64,000 nt of DNA, from contig QLIY01000266.1 in NCBI GenBank assembly GCA_003260075.1, positions 62,001 to 126,000 of the forward strand. The letters are read 5' to 3'. This document shows, one piece after another, positions 49,899 through 60,648 of the stretch. This DNA is from Phallusia mammillata (lineage: Eukaryota > Chordata > Ascidiacea > Phlebobranchia > Ascidiidae). A program made the translations under genes and the position numbers. Under the pieces are notes generated by a model, which was not told where the DNA came from, searched no databases, and worked only from the letters and a program-made list of their open reading frames with translations. Position 1 is the stretch's first letter. Each line of letters opens with the position of its first letter.

Positions 49899-51388
49899 TT
49901 GAACCATTTACGTCTATAAAGTAGTAAATTAAGTTCTTAAATGTTAATATTGTTTTAAGTGGAAAGAAAACACACGCAGGATTTGAACCAGCAAGCTCAA
50001 GATTTCGAAAACGCATTTGAGGTTGAGTTTCGTATATTTCTTTCGTTCACTGGTGCCTGAAAACACAACTTTGGCCTGACACAAGACACAAAATTAAAAC
50101 AAATTTAAACAGTGGCCAAATTCATGGTACTTGCTGAGGCTATACATACTAAGTCTTTAGTTTTTTTTTATACAACTAACACCTTAGCATTTTCACGCAA
50201 GTTTGAAACGTTTTTAGGTTTTTACGGTATATCTTATCTAACTGACTAAGTCGGTTGAAGCTTGTTACATCTTATCATGTAATACTATATTCGTTGTTAC
50301 GTTTTCAGAGTAAAGTGAGATGATTTTCTATAAACAGGTGCTCTGAGATTTTTTGAAAGGATCTAAATGAGCTCTGTATTAGTTGCCCCCTGTTGCATTC
50401 ATAACAGGTCCGCTGTGTCCTAGATTAAAAAAAAAAAACAGGTTGATGACCTCATCTACTCGTACACCTTACTTTAAGATAAAAATAGTTTTGAAATTGT
50501 AGGCCAGGGGTGTCGAACACGTAGCACGCGTGCCAAATATGCCACGCAGAGTATTTGAGTATGGCACTCGAGCTTTTGCCAGCATTCAAATGATAAATTT
50601 CATGATTTCTCACCCAACCATTTTTTTGTCTAAACAAGTTTACTTGTATTTGACATGAGGTTTTTCCTTGACGTCCTTTTAACATTCTACATATTGGCCG
50701 AATATTTGGAATTGACGTGAATCCTTAATTAGTTAGCAAGGTTAGACAAGCTTCAGTTTTGTCTGGGAAGCTCGACAAACTTCTAAGGGTAACAATAGTA
50801 ACCTACGCGTGAAGAGCTGGGCTACAAACTGTGGTGAAGATTTGGATGAAAGGGAAGCGCCTAGTAATAATTTCCCGGTAAAATATCCAGCGTTAACAAA
50901 AAAAATACTAAACGTTGGCACGCGAGTATATTTAAAAAACAAATTGGCACGGCAGTGTTTTCCAGTTGAACACCCCCGTTGTAGGCGTTCATGTGCATTA
51001 CCACCCGATCACAAAATAAGCTTTAAACTTGCTTATATGGTGCGATGTGATTTGAACGTGGTTTATTTTCTGTTCTTTTATAATTATTTTAGTACAGTGC
51101 TTGTAAAATGGTGCGCCTGGGCGTTGTGGCCTTTTTTTCCTTTTCCTTTGAAATGTGATCACGTTCCATTTTGCCAACAGAAAGCAGGATGTCCTGTTCT
51201 TTTGCATGCGGCTCGGTTTTCTCGGATTGTGACAAAAACGCTAAGGCTTGCCGTTGAATCTGGAACCATGCATTTCAAAAATGGATGATTGATGTATATT
51301 TTCTCGTAACTCTCGTAACTTTAATTTGCGTGTATTCTCTTTTTAGAGTTTAAAAAAGAAACCTACGAAGCAAGCTGGGGAGAGGCAT

Positions 51389-51610
51389 AGCTCATCGCCT
51401 TAGCTGCGTCGGGGCAGATGTTTTATGTGAAGAAACCTAGTGTTCAGTCTTATGTTCAAGCCCCGTGTTTGTATAATCTGGGGGGGGGGCAGCTCATCGC
51501 CTTAGCTGCGTCGGGGCAGGTGTTTTATGTTAAGCAGTTTTGAAATTGGTTGCATTGAGACTGAAACCTAGTGTTCAGTCTTATGTTCAAGCCCCGTGTT
51601 TGTATAATCT
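51389..51610. repeat. Direct repeat joined by G10 with an internal indel
   Basis: The segment 51389-51479 recurs at 51491-51610 after ten G at 51480-51489. The right copy has about 30 extra bases in the middle (a partial inner repeat), an indel difference as between alleles. Confidence 0.8.
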
Positions 51611-51960
51611 ATAATGCGTTGTTAATATTTAGGATTTTTGTCATATTAGGTGTGTAATCAGATAGTCTAAAATTATTTCCCTTGGTGTTATATTGCATCT
51701 AATTTATTAAAATTGGATGGTAGTGTGTAAAGTTGTATGCATTTAGAATAGGTATTGCCCTGCTAAATAGTTTAACTCGAATTTAAACTGATATTAGCAC
51801 ACAAAGATCCATAAGCGTAAGAGTGAACTCACACTTGATTAAGTATAAGTTGAAAGACTTAATCTTTGTTAACATAAAATTGTATTTTAATTTGTGACGT
51901 CAGTTTAGACTTGAGATAGATATCGCAGTCTTTATAGGCTAATTAGAGACGTTGTTGGTG

Positions 51961-52076
51961 ACTAGAGACGATGTTGGTGCGAAAATGAAATGAAAAAGTA
52001 TGGTCCTTAAAATTAGACTAACTAGAGACGATGTTGGTGCGAAAATGAAATGAAAAAGTATGGTCCTTAAAATTAG
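51961..52076. repeat. 60-bp tandem repeat
   Basis: The 56-bp block starting ACTAGAGACGATGTTGGTGC is present twice without a mismatch, at 51961-52016 and 52021-52076. A partial third unit precedes it. No G run separates them. Confidence 0.9.
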
Positions 52077-52446
52077 TGACTATTTTTTGTATTTAAGGTA
52101 ATTGTGAGACGGGAAATTTTAGTTATTCCGGATGTGACGGGGTGAAAGAGTTAATACCTTTTACCTCAAAGTAAAGAATTTGAGTTGAGATAAGTGTAAA
52201 AGCGCAAGGTTGAAACGTTATGGAGCGCAAAAAAGTGAAAGGCAAATCGGCGGATAATGGCTGAACACGCTATACTGCTACACCGTATTACAAAGCGTAT
52301 GTAAAATTCCAAATTTTTTTCCTAATGTAAAATTTTCAAAAACTTACTTCCAAACCCTACCCTTATTTAACCGCTAAATAAATAATTAATTCAGCACCTG
52401 CGCCACCTATCGAAAATTAGCTAAATGTGCGGCTGACGTGAGTTAT

Positions 52447-52494
<48 letters not shown>
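52447..52494 (+). repeat. 48-G homopolymer
   Basis: Pure G; no flanking duplication. It directly follows a copy of the dispersed repeat that ends TGCGGCTGACGTGAGTTAT. Confidence 0.9.
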
Positions 52495-52699
52495 CGTCCA
52501 AAGCGCACAAAGCTATGTTACCAACAAAGTCAATCCACATCACTAAAACATGTTTTTCATTCGCAATTGGCATTGTGACGGTCAGTACCTAAATCGCAAT
52601 CACTACCTCGTGGGCTTTGCAGTATAATGCAGTCTGATAGTAAAAGAGAATGCAGTTAGTTGGTCAGTTGTATTATATAGTGTATTTACACTATACAGG

Positions 52700-52852
52700 C
52701 AGAGGTGGGATTCAGTCGGTTCGCAGCGGTTCTACGAACCGGTTAGCATTACTGCATGGTTACTGTCAACTGACTTTTTTGTAACAGAACCGACTGAAAA
52801 ATATGACTTTTGTGATAGAACCGGCTGACAATAAATACAAATCCCACCACTG
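52700..52852. mobile_element. Short hAT-type MITE, GGGATTCA family
   Basis: CAGAGGTGGGATTCAGTCGG at the left and AATCCCACCACTG at the right, 153 bp. Both flanks carry TTACACTATACA but not as a simple 8-bp repeat, so the site has been altered. Confidence 0.7.
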
Positions 52853-53616
52853 ACTTACACTATACAAGGTGTAAAAATGACAAAGCTTCAGGCAATTTAA
52901 ATGTCAACAAATGTTCGTGAGAATAAAAACAGCTCCCACCGTCGCTTCGCCTTTTCCAAAATTCCTTGTCTAACTGGAAAGCTTTTGTCTTGGACGCACC
53001 CGAACAAAAAAACGACAAAATATGAATGCAAAATCGCGAAGGGCATGATTGTAGTTGGCTGCCCACGTCAAACGCTAGCGAATTATAAAGCGAAGACAGT
53101 GCGAATCTTGGGGTTTAAAATTGAAATGAACTAAGGTTGGTTGGTTTCAATCTAATTCTAATGCGAAGTCTGGTTTAATTTCTAGGTTTTGTGAAAGTGG
53201 TGATTCTACTTCTAATCTAATAAAACAATTGACTATTTCAAAGAATGAACTTCAGTTCTAAACAAAATACAAAAACAGGCTAAAATAAAATTCACGATTG
53301 TGTATTCAAGCAAGTAAAGATGCTCCTTTATAGAAATCAGAACAAATTAGTTTTAGGAAAACCACTAAAACAAATTTTTTAGCTCAGAATGTAAAACGTT
53401 TGTGACTACTTCGATCAAAAACTTTATAATTCATGATTGGAGTCGGCAAGTAAGGGAAAAACATTTTTTTGTCTTACTTAGGCTTGATGCGGCAGGTTTA
53501 ATGGATTTAACTTTGTATTGAAATGTTTCTTTTAATATGTTTTTATGCTGAATCAAACAATATGCAAGACTGTTTTGTTTTGAAAAGCGATTTTTGATGG
53601 CACCACAGCAGGATAT

Positions 53617-54837
53617 ATGGAGAAAAACAGATTTGAAATATTTGCTGAAGGTTTTCCAAAAAAGGGAAATCTAGGCATTTGTGGTAATTGGCGAGGAATC
53701 ACACTGCTTTCTGTTCCAGGGAAAGTGTTCTGCTGCGTGCTTCTGCACAGATTAAAGACATCCTTAGATGAGAAATTGAGAGAAGAGCAGGCAGGCTTTC
53801 GTTACAACAGGTCATGCTGTGACCAGATCTTTGTTCTTCGGAACATTATGGAGCAGTGCCTTGCATTTCAGAAACCCGTGTTTGTCAACTTCATTGACTT
53901 TAGAAAGGCATTTGATAGCGTGCACCGCAACACTATATGGCAGGTGCTACAAAAATATAGTGCTTCACTCAGGTTTATAGATATCTTTTAAAACATCTAC
54001 GAAGGATCGAGCTGCTGCGTAAAAGTTCAGTCAGGAAACACAGAGTTCTTCAGAATCAATACAGGTGCGCGGCAAGGCTGTGTCTTATCACCCCTACTGT
54101 TCATTACTACTATCGTCTATGTGATGAGAAAGGCAATGAACTATCCAAAGTTCGGCATCTCATGGACAAACCACAAGCGCCTTACGGATCTCGACTTTGC
54201 AGATGACATTGCCTTGCTCGCAGAGTCGATGACAGATCTTTAAGAAATGACCAACTCATTGGCCAAAAATGCAGCAACAGCCGGTCTGACAATTAACAGC
54301 GACAAGACTAAGTTACTTCGAGTTGGAGGGGAAACTCAGTCCAACGTACATCTAACCATCAATGGAATTGAGCCTATTAACAAAATCACAAGCTTTGCCT
54401 ATCTTGGCAGTGTGTTTACAACAGATGCTGATGTGGAGGCCGACATAAATGCCCGCATCGGAAAAGCTGCTTCGGCCTTCAGAAGGCTCAAAACAGTTTG
54501 GTCAAGCTCCAAAGTTTCGAAACTGGTAAAGATCAAACTGTACCAGTCAATTGTAATGCCCACCGTTCTATATGCCAGTGAAACCTGGAAAATGACAGCA
54601 GTCAAGCTGAAAAAACACATAAACGCCTTCCATCAGCGTTATCTCCGAAGAATCTTAAATATAACATACAAGGACCACATTACCAATGATGAGGTGTACC
54701 GAATTAGCGGTACAAAGCCTTTATGTACCATCATGTCGACACGAAGATTCAGACTTGCGGGACATGTTTTACGCATGTCAGACGAACGGGCTCCGAAAAT
54801 CGATGATGGACACCGCAAGGGAAAAGAAAAAGAGTAA
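53617..54837 (+). pseudogene. LINE reverse transcriptase, 5'-truncated with two in-frame stops
   Basis: One frame encodes the fingers/palm (NWRGITLLSVPGKVF, EEQAGFRYNRSCCDQIF, FIDFRKAFDSVHR), then GARQGCVLSPLLF, then the catalytic box LDFADDIALLAES. The connection/thumb region follows (YLGSVFTTDADVEADINARI) and ends ...RRFRLAGHVLRMSDERAPK. TAA codons at 53989-53991 and 54241-54243 interrupt an otherwise continuous frame, and no endonuclease precedes it, so it is dead and truncated. This order is that of a non-LTR retrotransposon; the clade cannot be fixed by eye. A run of eleven G (54978-54988) follows the 3' end. Confidence 0.9.
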
Positions 54838-54989
54838 GGCCAAAGCTTACCTGGAGGGAGACTTTTCGCAAAGATCTGGAAATGAGAGGGTTAAACATGA
54901 AGGAAATAGAGGAAATTGCAAAAGACAAGAAAAAGTGGAACAATCTTGCTGCCCAATGCGCCCAAGAGCGCGGGAAAGGGGGGGGGGGT

Positions 54990-56078
54990 AGTTTTTTTCA
55001 TGACTTCCTAAAACCGTTGTTGTGGAAAATGGTGTTCCCTGTTTTATCTCTTCGAATCTTGTTATGACATCATAGTGTCCATTAGTCGCAGTCACTATGA
55101 CGTGAAGTGTAATCATATTGTGACGTGCACTACAGTGAGTTGTAAAAAATCTGAGTTGTCGTTCTGTGAAAGATCCATACGATCTCTATGTATGTTGACC
55201 CCGTTGCTCTCATAACAAATCCGGTGCCCTCGATTTTCAAGAATTGGCTTGATGCGTTTCCACAAAGACCACGTTGTCCGTATTTTTAGGTAAAACATGC
55301 TTGTTGACTTGTAGTTGCGTTAGTGACCCTTGTTCACTTTTCATCGGACATGTATCTAGCATAAAACGTGCTGATACTGCGCAAATCGCCATGTTGTTTT
55401 GCTGTGGTTATCATAAATTTACAACTTAATTAGATTAGATGCTAATGTTTGCTTTCGTTGTAACGTATGTAACGAGGAAAAGTTACCAATGCTTGTGGTT
55501 TATGATAATTGTTTGTGCGTAGTTTGCAAGTTGGCATAAAAGAGGCGTGATTTTTGGTTCCTATAGTTGAAGGTTGCAAGCTGTTTAGCGTACAAGGAAC
55601 AGTATAGAGTAATTCGAAGTCCGGCACAACTTTGTCGGATCATAAAACTGAGCATTTTTGAAAACAATATATCATAGAAGTTATTTACTCATTTTACTGT
55701 TTAAACTTTTTTACAAAAATGGTCGTATAATTTGTAGAAATCTAGGAACTAAATGTGTTAAGGTATTGGCGAATAACGTTTTCAAACTTGTGTAGTTCAA
55801 CGTAAACGGCTAGATTTGGATTTAAAGAAAACAGGTTTTTCCATAAACTTAACCAACAGTCATTACTCTTTATAACCTCTTTAACGAATTTGTATAACTC
55901 CTAATCTGTACCAATTTAATGCTAGTTTTTATTTTAATTGTAAAAATTTTCAGCAAATAACACCTATGTTTTCTTTAAAAGCAAAGTTAGCTGCAAACAA
56001 GCTACGTTTAAAGATTACAAACTAATCTTTTTTGTGTTTTAAATAGATTTTAAACATTAAATTTAACTGAGTAAAAAA
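54990..56078. other. Intergenic, upstream of the first Kazal gene
   Basis: AT-rich, about 1.1 kb; no gene, MITE or clear TATA box seen. Confidence 0.5.
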
Positions 56079-56740
56079 ATGAAATCAATTTTTCTTGTTA
56101 CCTTACTAGCGCTTCTAGCGGTGACCTCGTCAGCTCGGGTCAAATCACCTTGTTTAATGTAAGGTTTTTATATTTTGTTACTTGTGTCTTATATAAATTT
56201 GTATTTACAATCGTTTAAAACAAATCCACATAGCTTTTCCACGTAAGGTAGCAATTTATAGGTAACGCAATGCACGGTTCTTAATAATCTCAGCAAAAAA
56301 TGAAAGCCAATATGTGTGTTTTAAATATTCGCTCGTTTTTTTTGTTGTCTGTTAAAACGGGTTTATCATGGTAAAAATGTGATTTCCCGGAAGTCAATGC
56401 AAGCATAACAAATACTTTCAGCTACCAGAACATAAGAAAAAAATCAGTTTGAAGAATAACTTACCATATCGAATGAAATTGGCATAAAGAGAGTGTTTAA
56501 ACGGGTTTATTATCATGATAAAAATGTGATTTTAGTAGATTCGCTATCAATACAAACATAAGAAACGTAGTGCACAGGCCATTTTGTTCTTGCTATGCTG
56601 GCAACTGGTCAGTTACTCATTTGTGCTGTTTGTTTCCTAATTTTAGAAGATGCCCTCGTATATACCTTCCAGTATGCGGCTCGGACGGGAATGTACATTC
56701 AAACGCTTGTGAGCTGGGAAGAACATCATGTATTGCGTAA
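56079..56740 (+). CDS. Kazal-type protease inhibitor, shortened (two exons)
   Basis: Exons 56079-56158 and 56647-56740 encode 57 aa. A signal peptide (MKSIFLVTLLALLAVTSSA) precedes the Kazal start with the spacing C-x4-C-x7-C-x10-C-x6-C. The residue two after the second Cys (CPR) is Arg at P1, which in the family points to trypsin-like targets. The sixth Cys is missing: the frame stops at GCG TAA right after the fifth Cys, exactly where the paralogue at 62740 has its second splice donor (GC|GTAAGT, here GCGTAATT). AATAAA follows at 56786. I found no third exon nearby. So it is either a truncated protein, a form that retains the intron, or a gene whose last exon lies out of sight. Secreted, probably in body fluid or gut. 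Confidence 0.78.
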
Positions 56741-56785
56741 TTATATTGTGAATTAGTGCAGTTATTCCTCAATTTAAATATCCAT

Positions 56786-56791
56786 AATAAA
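56786..56791 (+). terminator. Poly(A) signal after the short Kazal gene
   Basis: AATAAA 46 nt after the stop codon, which supports a transcript ending with exon 2. Confidence 0.5.
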
Positions 56792-57575
56792 CTATACACC
56801 TATGCAGAGTTTTGCACGGGCCTGAAATTGGAGCCCAACCCGTACAAGCCCGAAACCCGGCCCGAACATCATTTTTGAATAGCCCGAACTTTTGATTGAC
56901 AGGCCAATATATTAAAGCCTCAGGAAAGACAAAGACAACAAACACAATAGAAAATTGGTCTTAAACAAGGCGTTTTAGGGCTGTTTGACTTTGGTCAGCT
57001 CCAGCATCTGGCCACTTAGCTAGTTAAATTTATTTAAAAATACTAAAATACTGAAACAGAGTGTAATGTCAGTCCCGAATCAAGTCCCTTTTTTAAGAAA
57101 CCTAGCCTGAACCCGAACCCGGCCCAAAAATAGCCCCTCCCGACTTACAATTCTGCACGAAAGTCAGTAATTTCGAAAAGCTTCAAAATAAATTACGAAA
57201 CGATTGGCGACAAAGCAGTCACAGAAAAGTGCCAACTTTCGCGTCTATAGATTATGGCTTTTTTTCTACGGTTTTAAAATACCGATTCGGGTCAAGTTTA
57301 AGGCTATCCCACTAACAACTCTTTATCCAACATGGTCTTTGTCGTAACATTTTAAAAAGTCAAAGATACCTGTTATATACTGTCGTAATGTTTCGCCCAG
57401 AAATTAATCTAAGCTTAATTTTTAATAAGGAAAAAATCGCTTCTTACTATGTCATGCTTGTCCATGTGACTGTAACTAACACCATAACTCACGTCCGCCT
57501 CACATTTGGTGAGATTCCGGTAAGTGGCGCAAAGAGCTGAAATATTAATTTAGCAGCTAAAAAGGAGGAGGGTTG

Positions 57576-57668
57576 GGCAGGAACTTGGCCGAATGGTCTG
57601 GCGCGCCTGACCTATATACAGACATAAAAAACCTGATCGGTATTCGTTCCCGGGAGTGTCCTGGATTA
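57576..57668 (+). repeat. tRNA-derived SINE
   Basis: GGCAGGAACTTGGCCGAATG followed by GGCGCGCCTGACC and CTGATCGGTATTCG, the same order as the copies near 1.8, 19.3 and 60.0 kb; its B-box end is lost. Confidence 0.65.
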
Positions 57669-58334
57669 AAAAAAAGTAGACTTGGAAAGTAATTAAGTTA
57701 AGCTCGTTTTACCAAATTTTTGTTGATAATACCGTGCCCCAGTGTATTTAAACCTTTTTTAACCGACGAACACTTTATGCATTGAAATAATCTTGCGAAA
57801 CAACAAATGAAATTTTCGATGCAATAAAACTTAGGGTAACACTAAAACGCTGAATCTCGGGAACCGCTAAATCGCACATCAGGTGATCGCTGAAATGGAT
57901 AAAAATGTCCACATGGTACAATTAAGGTTAGGGTGAAGTTACGCAAAAACATAACATCAAAACTACAATTATATCTAAAGAAAATTTCTACCCATTGGTG
58001 TCCCATGATTCAGCGATGCAGCAGTTTCTAAATTTTTGACTTTTTCGCACAAACGCTTTTGCTTTACGTCAAAAAATTTGCTGAAAATCTTTCCGGCAGA
58101 GACAGGGTTTTAATGTTATATTATTACTAAACCGCGCCCAAATCTAAATAGCACTAACCGTCAGCATATTTACCCGCGAATAATCTGTTTTACTATCACA
58201 CAACGAGTCTTACTATTACAAAACAATAAATAAAGTAAATCGCAAATGAACATTCAAACTAGTCATAGTGGATAATTACCTTCATAAATAAAAAACTATT
58301 TACCACCATTGCGTTAAACGGTTTTAACTTAAAC

Positions 58335-58423
58335 CAGTGATTTCGACCGGTGTTCCATGGGACATTAGTAACATTGATAAATGTCTTGCGGAACACCTGA
58401 CGAACGCCGGTTGAAAATCACTG
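58335..58423. mobile_element. 89-bp inverted-repeat element
   Basis: CAGTGATTTCGACCGGTGTTCC and its near-complement ending CGGTTGAAAATCACTG form an almost complete hairpin. No target duplication seen. Confidence 0.55.
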
Positions 58424-58974
58424 CCTTGCCCTAACCCAAATAACCTTAACCGTCAGCATTTTTTGAAGATATACTATTCTAAATAGCTGTTCTTGGGTAG
58501 AGCTACTAACACAGGAACTCACACCAGAGGTTTGGGAATTTCCGATAGGTGACGCAACGGAGCATAGGCGTTTGCAGTGGCAATAATTGCTGAGTCAGCA
58601 ATTTGCTAAGTCGATTGTTTATAAACGACAGGATTCGTGCCATTTGTTTTCACTTTGTCAATTACATTTGTCATAATTCTTGTTGTCTTATATATCGCAC
58701 GAAAACAACACGATTGAGAAGTCTTTTCGTTTGGATTTATATTATGCCTTGTAGCAATGGTTTAAATATACCATAGAACAATGCCTTATTGCAACTTTTA
58801 GATGTAAACAATGTGCTACCCTAATTATTAAACTTTAAGTGAAAGATTTTTAGGGTTTAACGAAAAAAGCTTTATAGTACTTTATGTAGAAAATTCACCT
58901 CCTGGTAATAGCATACTGATTCAAGATAGCAAAGAGCATTCTGACTTACGGCAATAGGCGCTAATTAAGTAGGC

Positions 58975-59458
58975 CAGGGGTTCCCAACCGGTGGTACGCG
59001 TACCACTAGTGGTACGCGAAGGTTTTTTAAGTGGTACGCGAGTAGCTTTCGTTTTTTTTTCACAAAAATTTGGATTCACAACTTTCTATTTTGTTTAAAA
59101 AAAAATTTCCCAAGCCACTTCTTATTGTTACGTAACTATTTCTGTTGTTTCGTATCATTACGATCTACAAACTACAGGTCATGTCAATTGCCAACAAGAA
59201 GCACAGTTGCTTTGAAAAGCCGTACAACGCTGTGGGACAGTGGGGTTGATTACGGCAAATGATTGCTCAGCCAATTGGTGGACAGTAAACAAAAGCAAAA
59301 ATATCATTAAATTTGCTTTAGTGTTATTTTAGTAGGCCAATATTATTATTCTTAATAAAATATGATTCGATTAAATAAGTTGTTCTGCAAGAAGTGGTAC
59401 GCGTGGCAGTACAAAGCGTCCAAGTGGTACGAGATCGAAAAAAGGTTGGGAACCCCTG
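58975..59458. mobile_element. hAT-type MITE with perfect target duplication
   Basis: CAGGGGTTCCCAACC and GGTTGGGAACCCCTG enclose 484 bp, with a perfect AAGTAGGC duplication (58967-58974, 59459-59466). It sits just upstream of the Penelope fragment. GTGGTACGCG repeats occur at both ends. Confidence 0.9.
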
Positions 59459-59593
59459 AAGTAGGCAGTAGCAAGGCGACCCCCACCGTGGATATTGACG
59501 TTGACGAAAACGACCCGTTTCCGATTTTCCGCAAGTCTATGGTGACAGAACAACGTAGCCTAAGAACTCAGCACGGACGGAACATCTGGCTAA

Positions 59594-59956
59594 AGCAGTC
59601 TCATCACTTGCAAGAATTACGGGATTTATGTGGCAACCTGTCTGCTCTGCAGCAGCCAATATGTCGGCCAAACCAAAAATAAATTCTGTACACGTTGGAC
59701 GGGCCATCGTACGACCTGGAATTCCTTCCAATTAGACAGCTTCAATCAACACAGTGACAATGCGTCACTTAGCCAGCATTACGTATTCAAGCACGCCATC
59801 GCGTATTCAAAAAAACCGGACCTCGCTGAATGTTTTAAAGTAACGTTTGCTAAGAGTCGTGATGCCGCCCTGTTGGACCAGGCTGAAGCCAAATGGCTAA
59901 AATTAACCGGCGCTACCATAAACATTCAGCGCATGCTACTGTCTAAAATCAGATAG
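59594..59956 (+). pseudogene. GIY-YIG endonuclease fragment of a Penelope-like retroelement
   Basis: An open frame of about 120 codons starts SSLITCKNYGIYVATCLLC, continues SSQYVGQTKNKFCTRWTGHR and ends with EAKWLKLTGATIN. This is the GIY-YIG nuclease pattern (GIY, then YVG, then a downstream Arg and a Glu) with the CxxC found in Penelope-like elements. The reverse transcriptase that should precede it is absent; an in-frame stop and then a MITE lie upstream. A SINE follows within 50 bp. It is a 3' fragment; the family call is firm for GIY-YIG, likely for Penelope. Confidence 0.75.
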
Positions 59957-60004
59957 TCAGTTTATTGGTTGCCTCGTATGTCGCTTTTTTGTATTTTTTT
60001 TTTC

Positions 60005-60109
60005 ACGGGGTTCGAACCCAGGACTATCCCGGGGACGAATCCCGATCAGGGTTTTTTATGTCTGTATATGGGTCAGGCGCGCCAGACCATTCGGCCAAGT
60101 TCCTGCCCT
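60005..60109 (-). repeat. tRNA-derived SINE
   Basis: On the minus strand it reads GGGCAGGAACTTGGCCGAAT through GGCGCGCCTGACCC to GGGTTCGAACCCCGTG. It is the most complete single unit here and ends with the B-box. It sits just after the Penelope fragment. Confidence 0.7.
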
Positions 60110-60648
60110 TTTTTGTATTTTGTTTTTGTTGTTTCTTCTGTTTTCGTTGTTGTTGCGCCCTCCTTTGTATATTGTGCCCGTTCGACTGCTAGGCGCGTTT
60201 CATCCGGGTCTCTGATAAGACTAGATTGGTGCGCGGGTTTGGGCGTCATTGCTTGCCAGACCCATACGCGTTAACGACTGATTTCTGACGTTAACGACTG
60301 ATTCTGTTTCTTTGGAAACCTGTTTCCATATTTAGAGTTGTACTTGAACAATAACAGTGATCGTCGTTAAGTATGTTGCCTGTCAGAGGGTCAGATACTG
60401 CTCAATCAATTGATTCTAAGTTTTTTGACTAAAGTACCTACAGATAAAAAAGGTGAAGAAATACACTTTTTACTGTACAAGTCGAAGACTTTTGTTCACA
60501 CCTAGTATAGACCACAACAAAGTACTTTCCGTCAATAAGTTGTTAAAACATTGTGTCCATAGTTCCAATTTTTTTCAATAAAACCAAGCGCACTTACGTC
60601 ACATGCAGGAATGACGTGATAATGCCACCTTATTTTTAAACTTGCGGC

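Larger units (their letters stand above)
45619..53616. other. Intergenic, repeat-bearing
   Basis: No supported gene in 8 kb. It holds a MITE (46620-46769), a G-joined duplication (48674-49006), a 154-bp inverted-repeat element (49745-49898), a second G-joined duplication (51389-51610), a 60-bp tandem repeat (51961-52076), a 48-G run and a MITE (52700-52852). The promoter of the minus-strand discoidin gene should lie just right of 45618. A 159-codon frame at 50809-51288 begins at GTG, lacks motifs and is likely chance. Confidence 0.55.

Noticed and set aside
50809-51288. 159-codon frame
   Set aside because: Starts at GTG, has no motif and no splice context; AT-rich chance frame or repeat.
59362-59682. 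106-aa frame before the GIY-YIG fragment
   Set aside because: Half of it is MITE terminal sequence and it is in a different frame from the nuclease.
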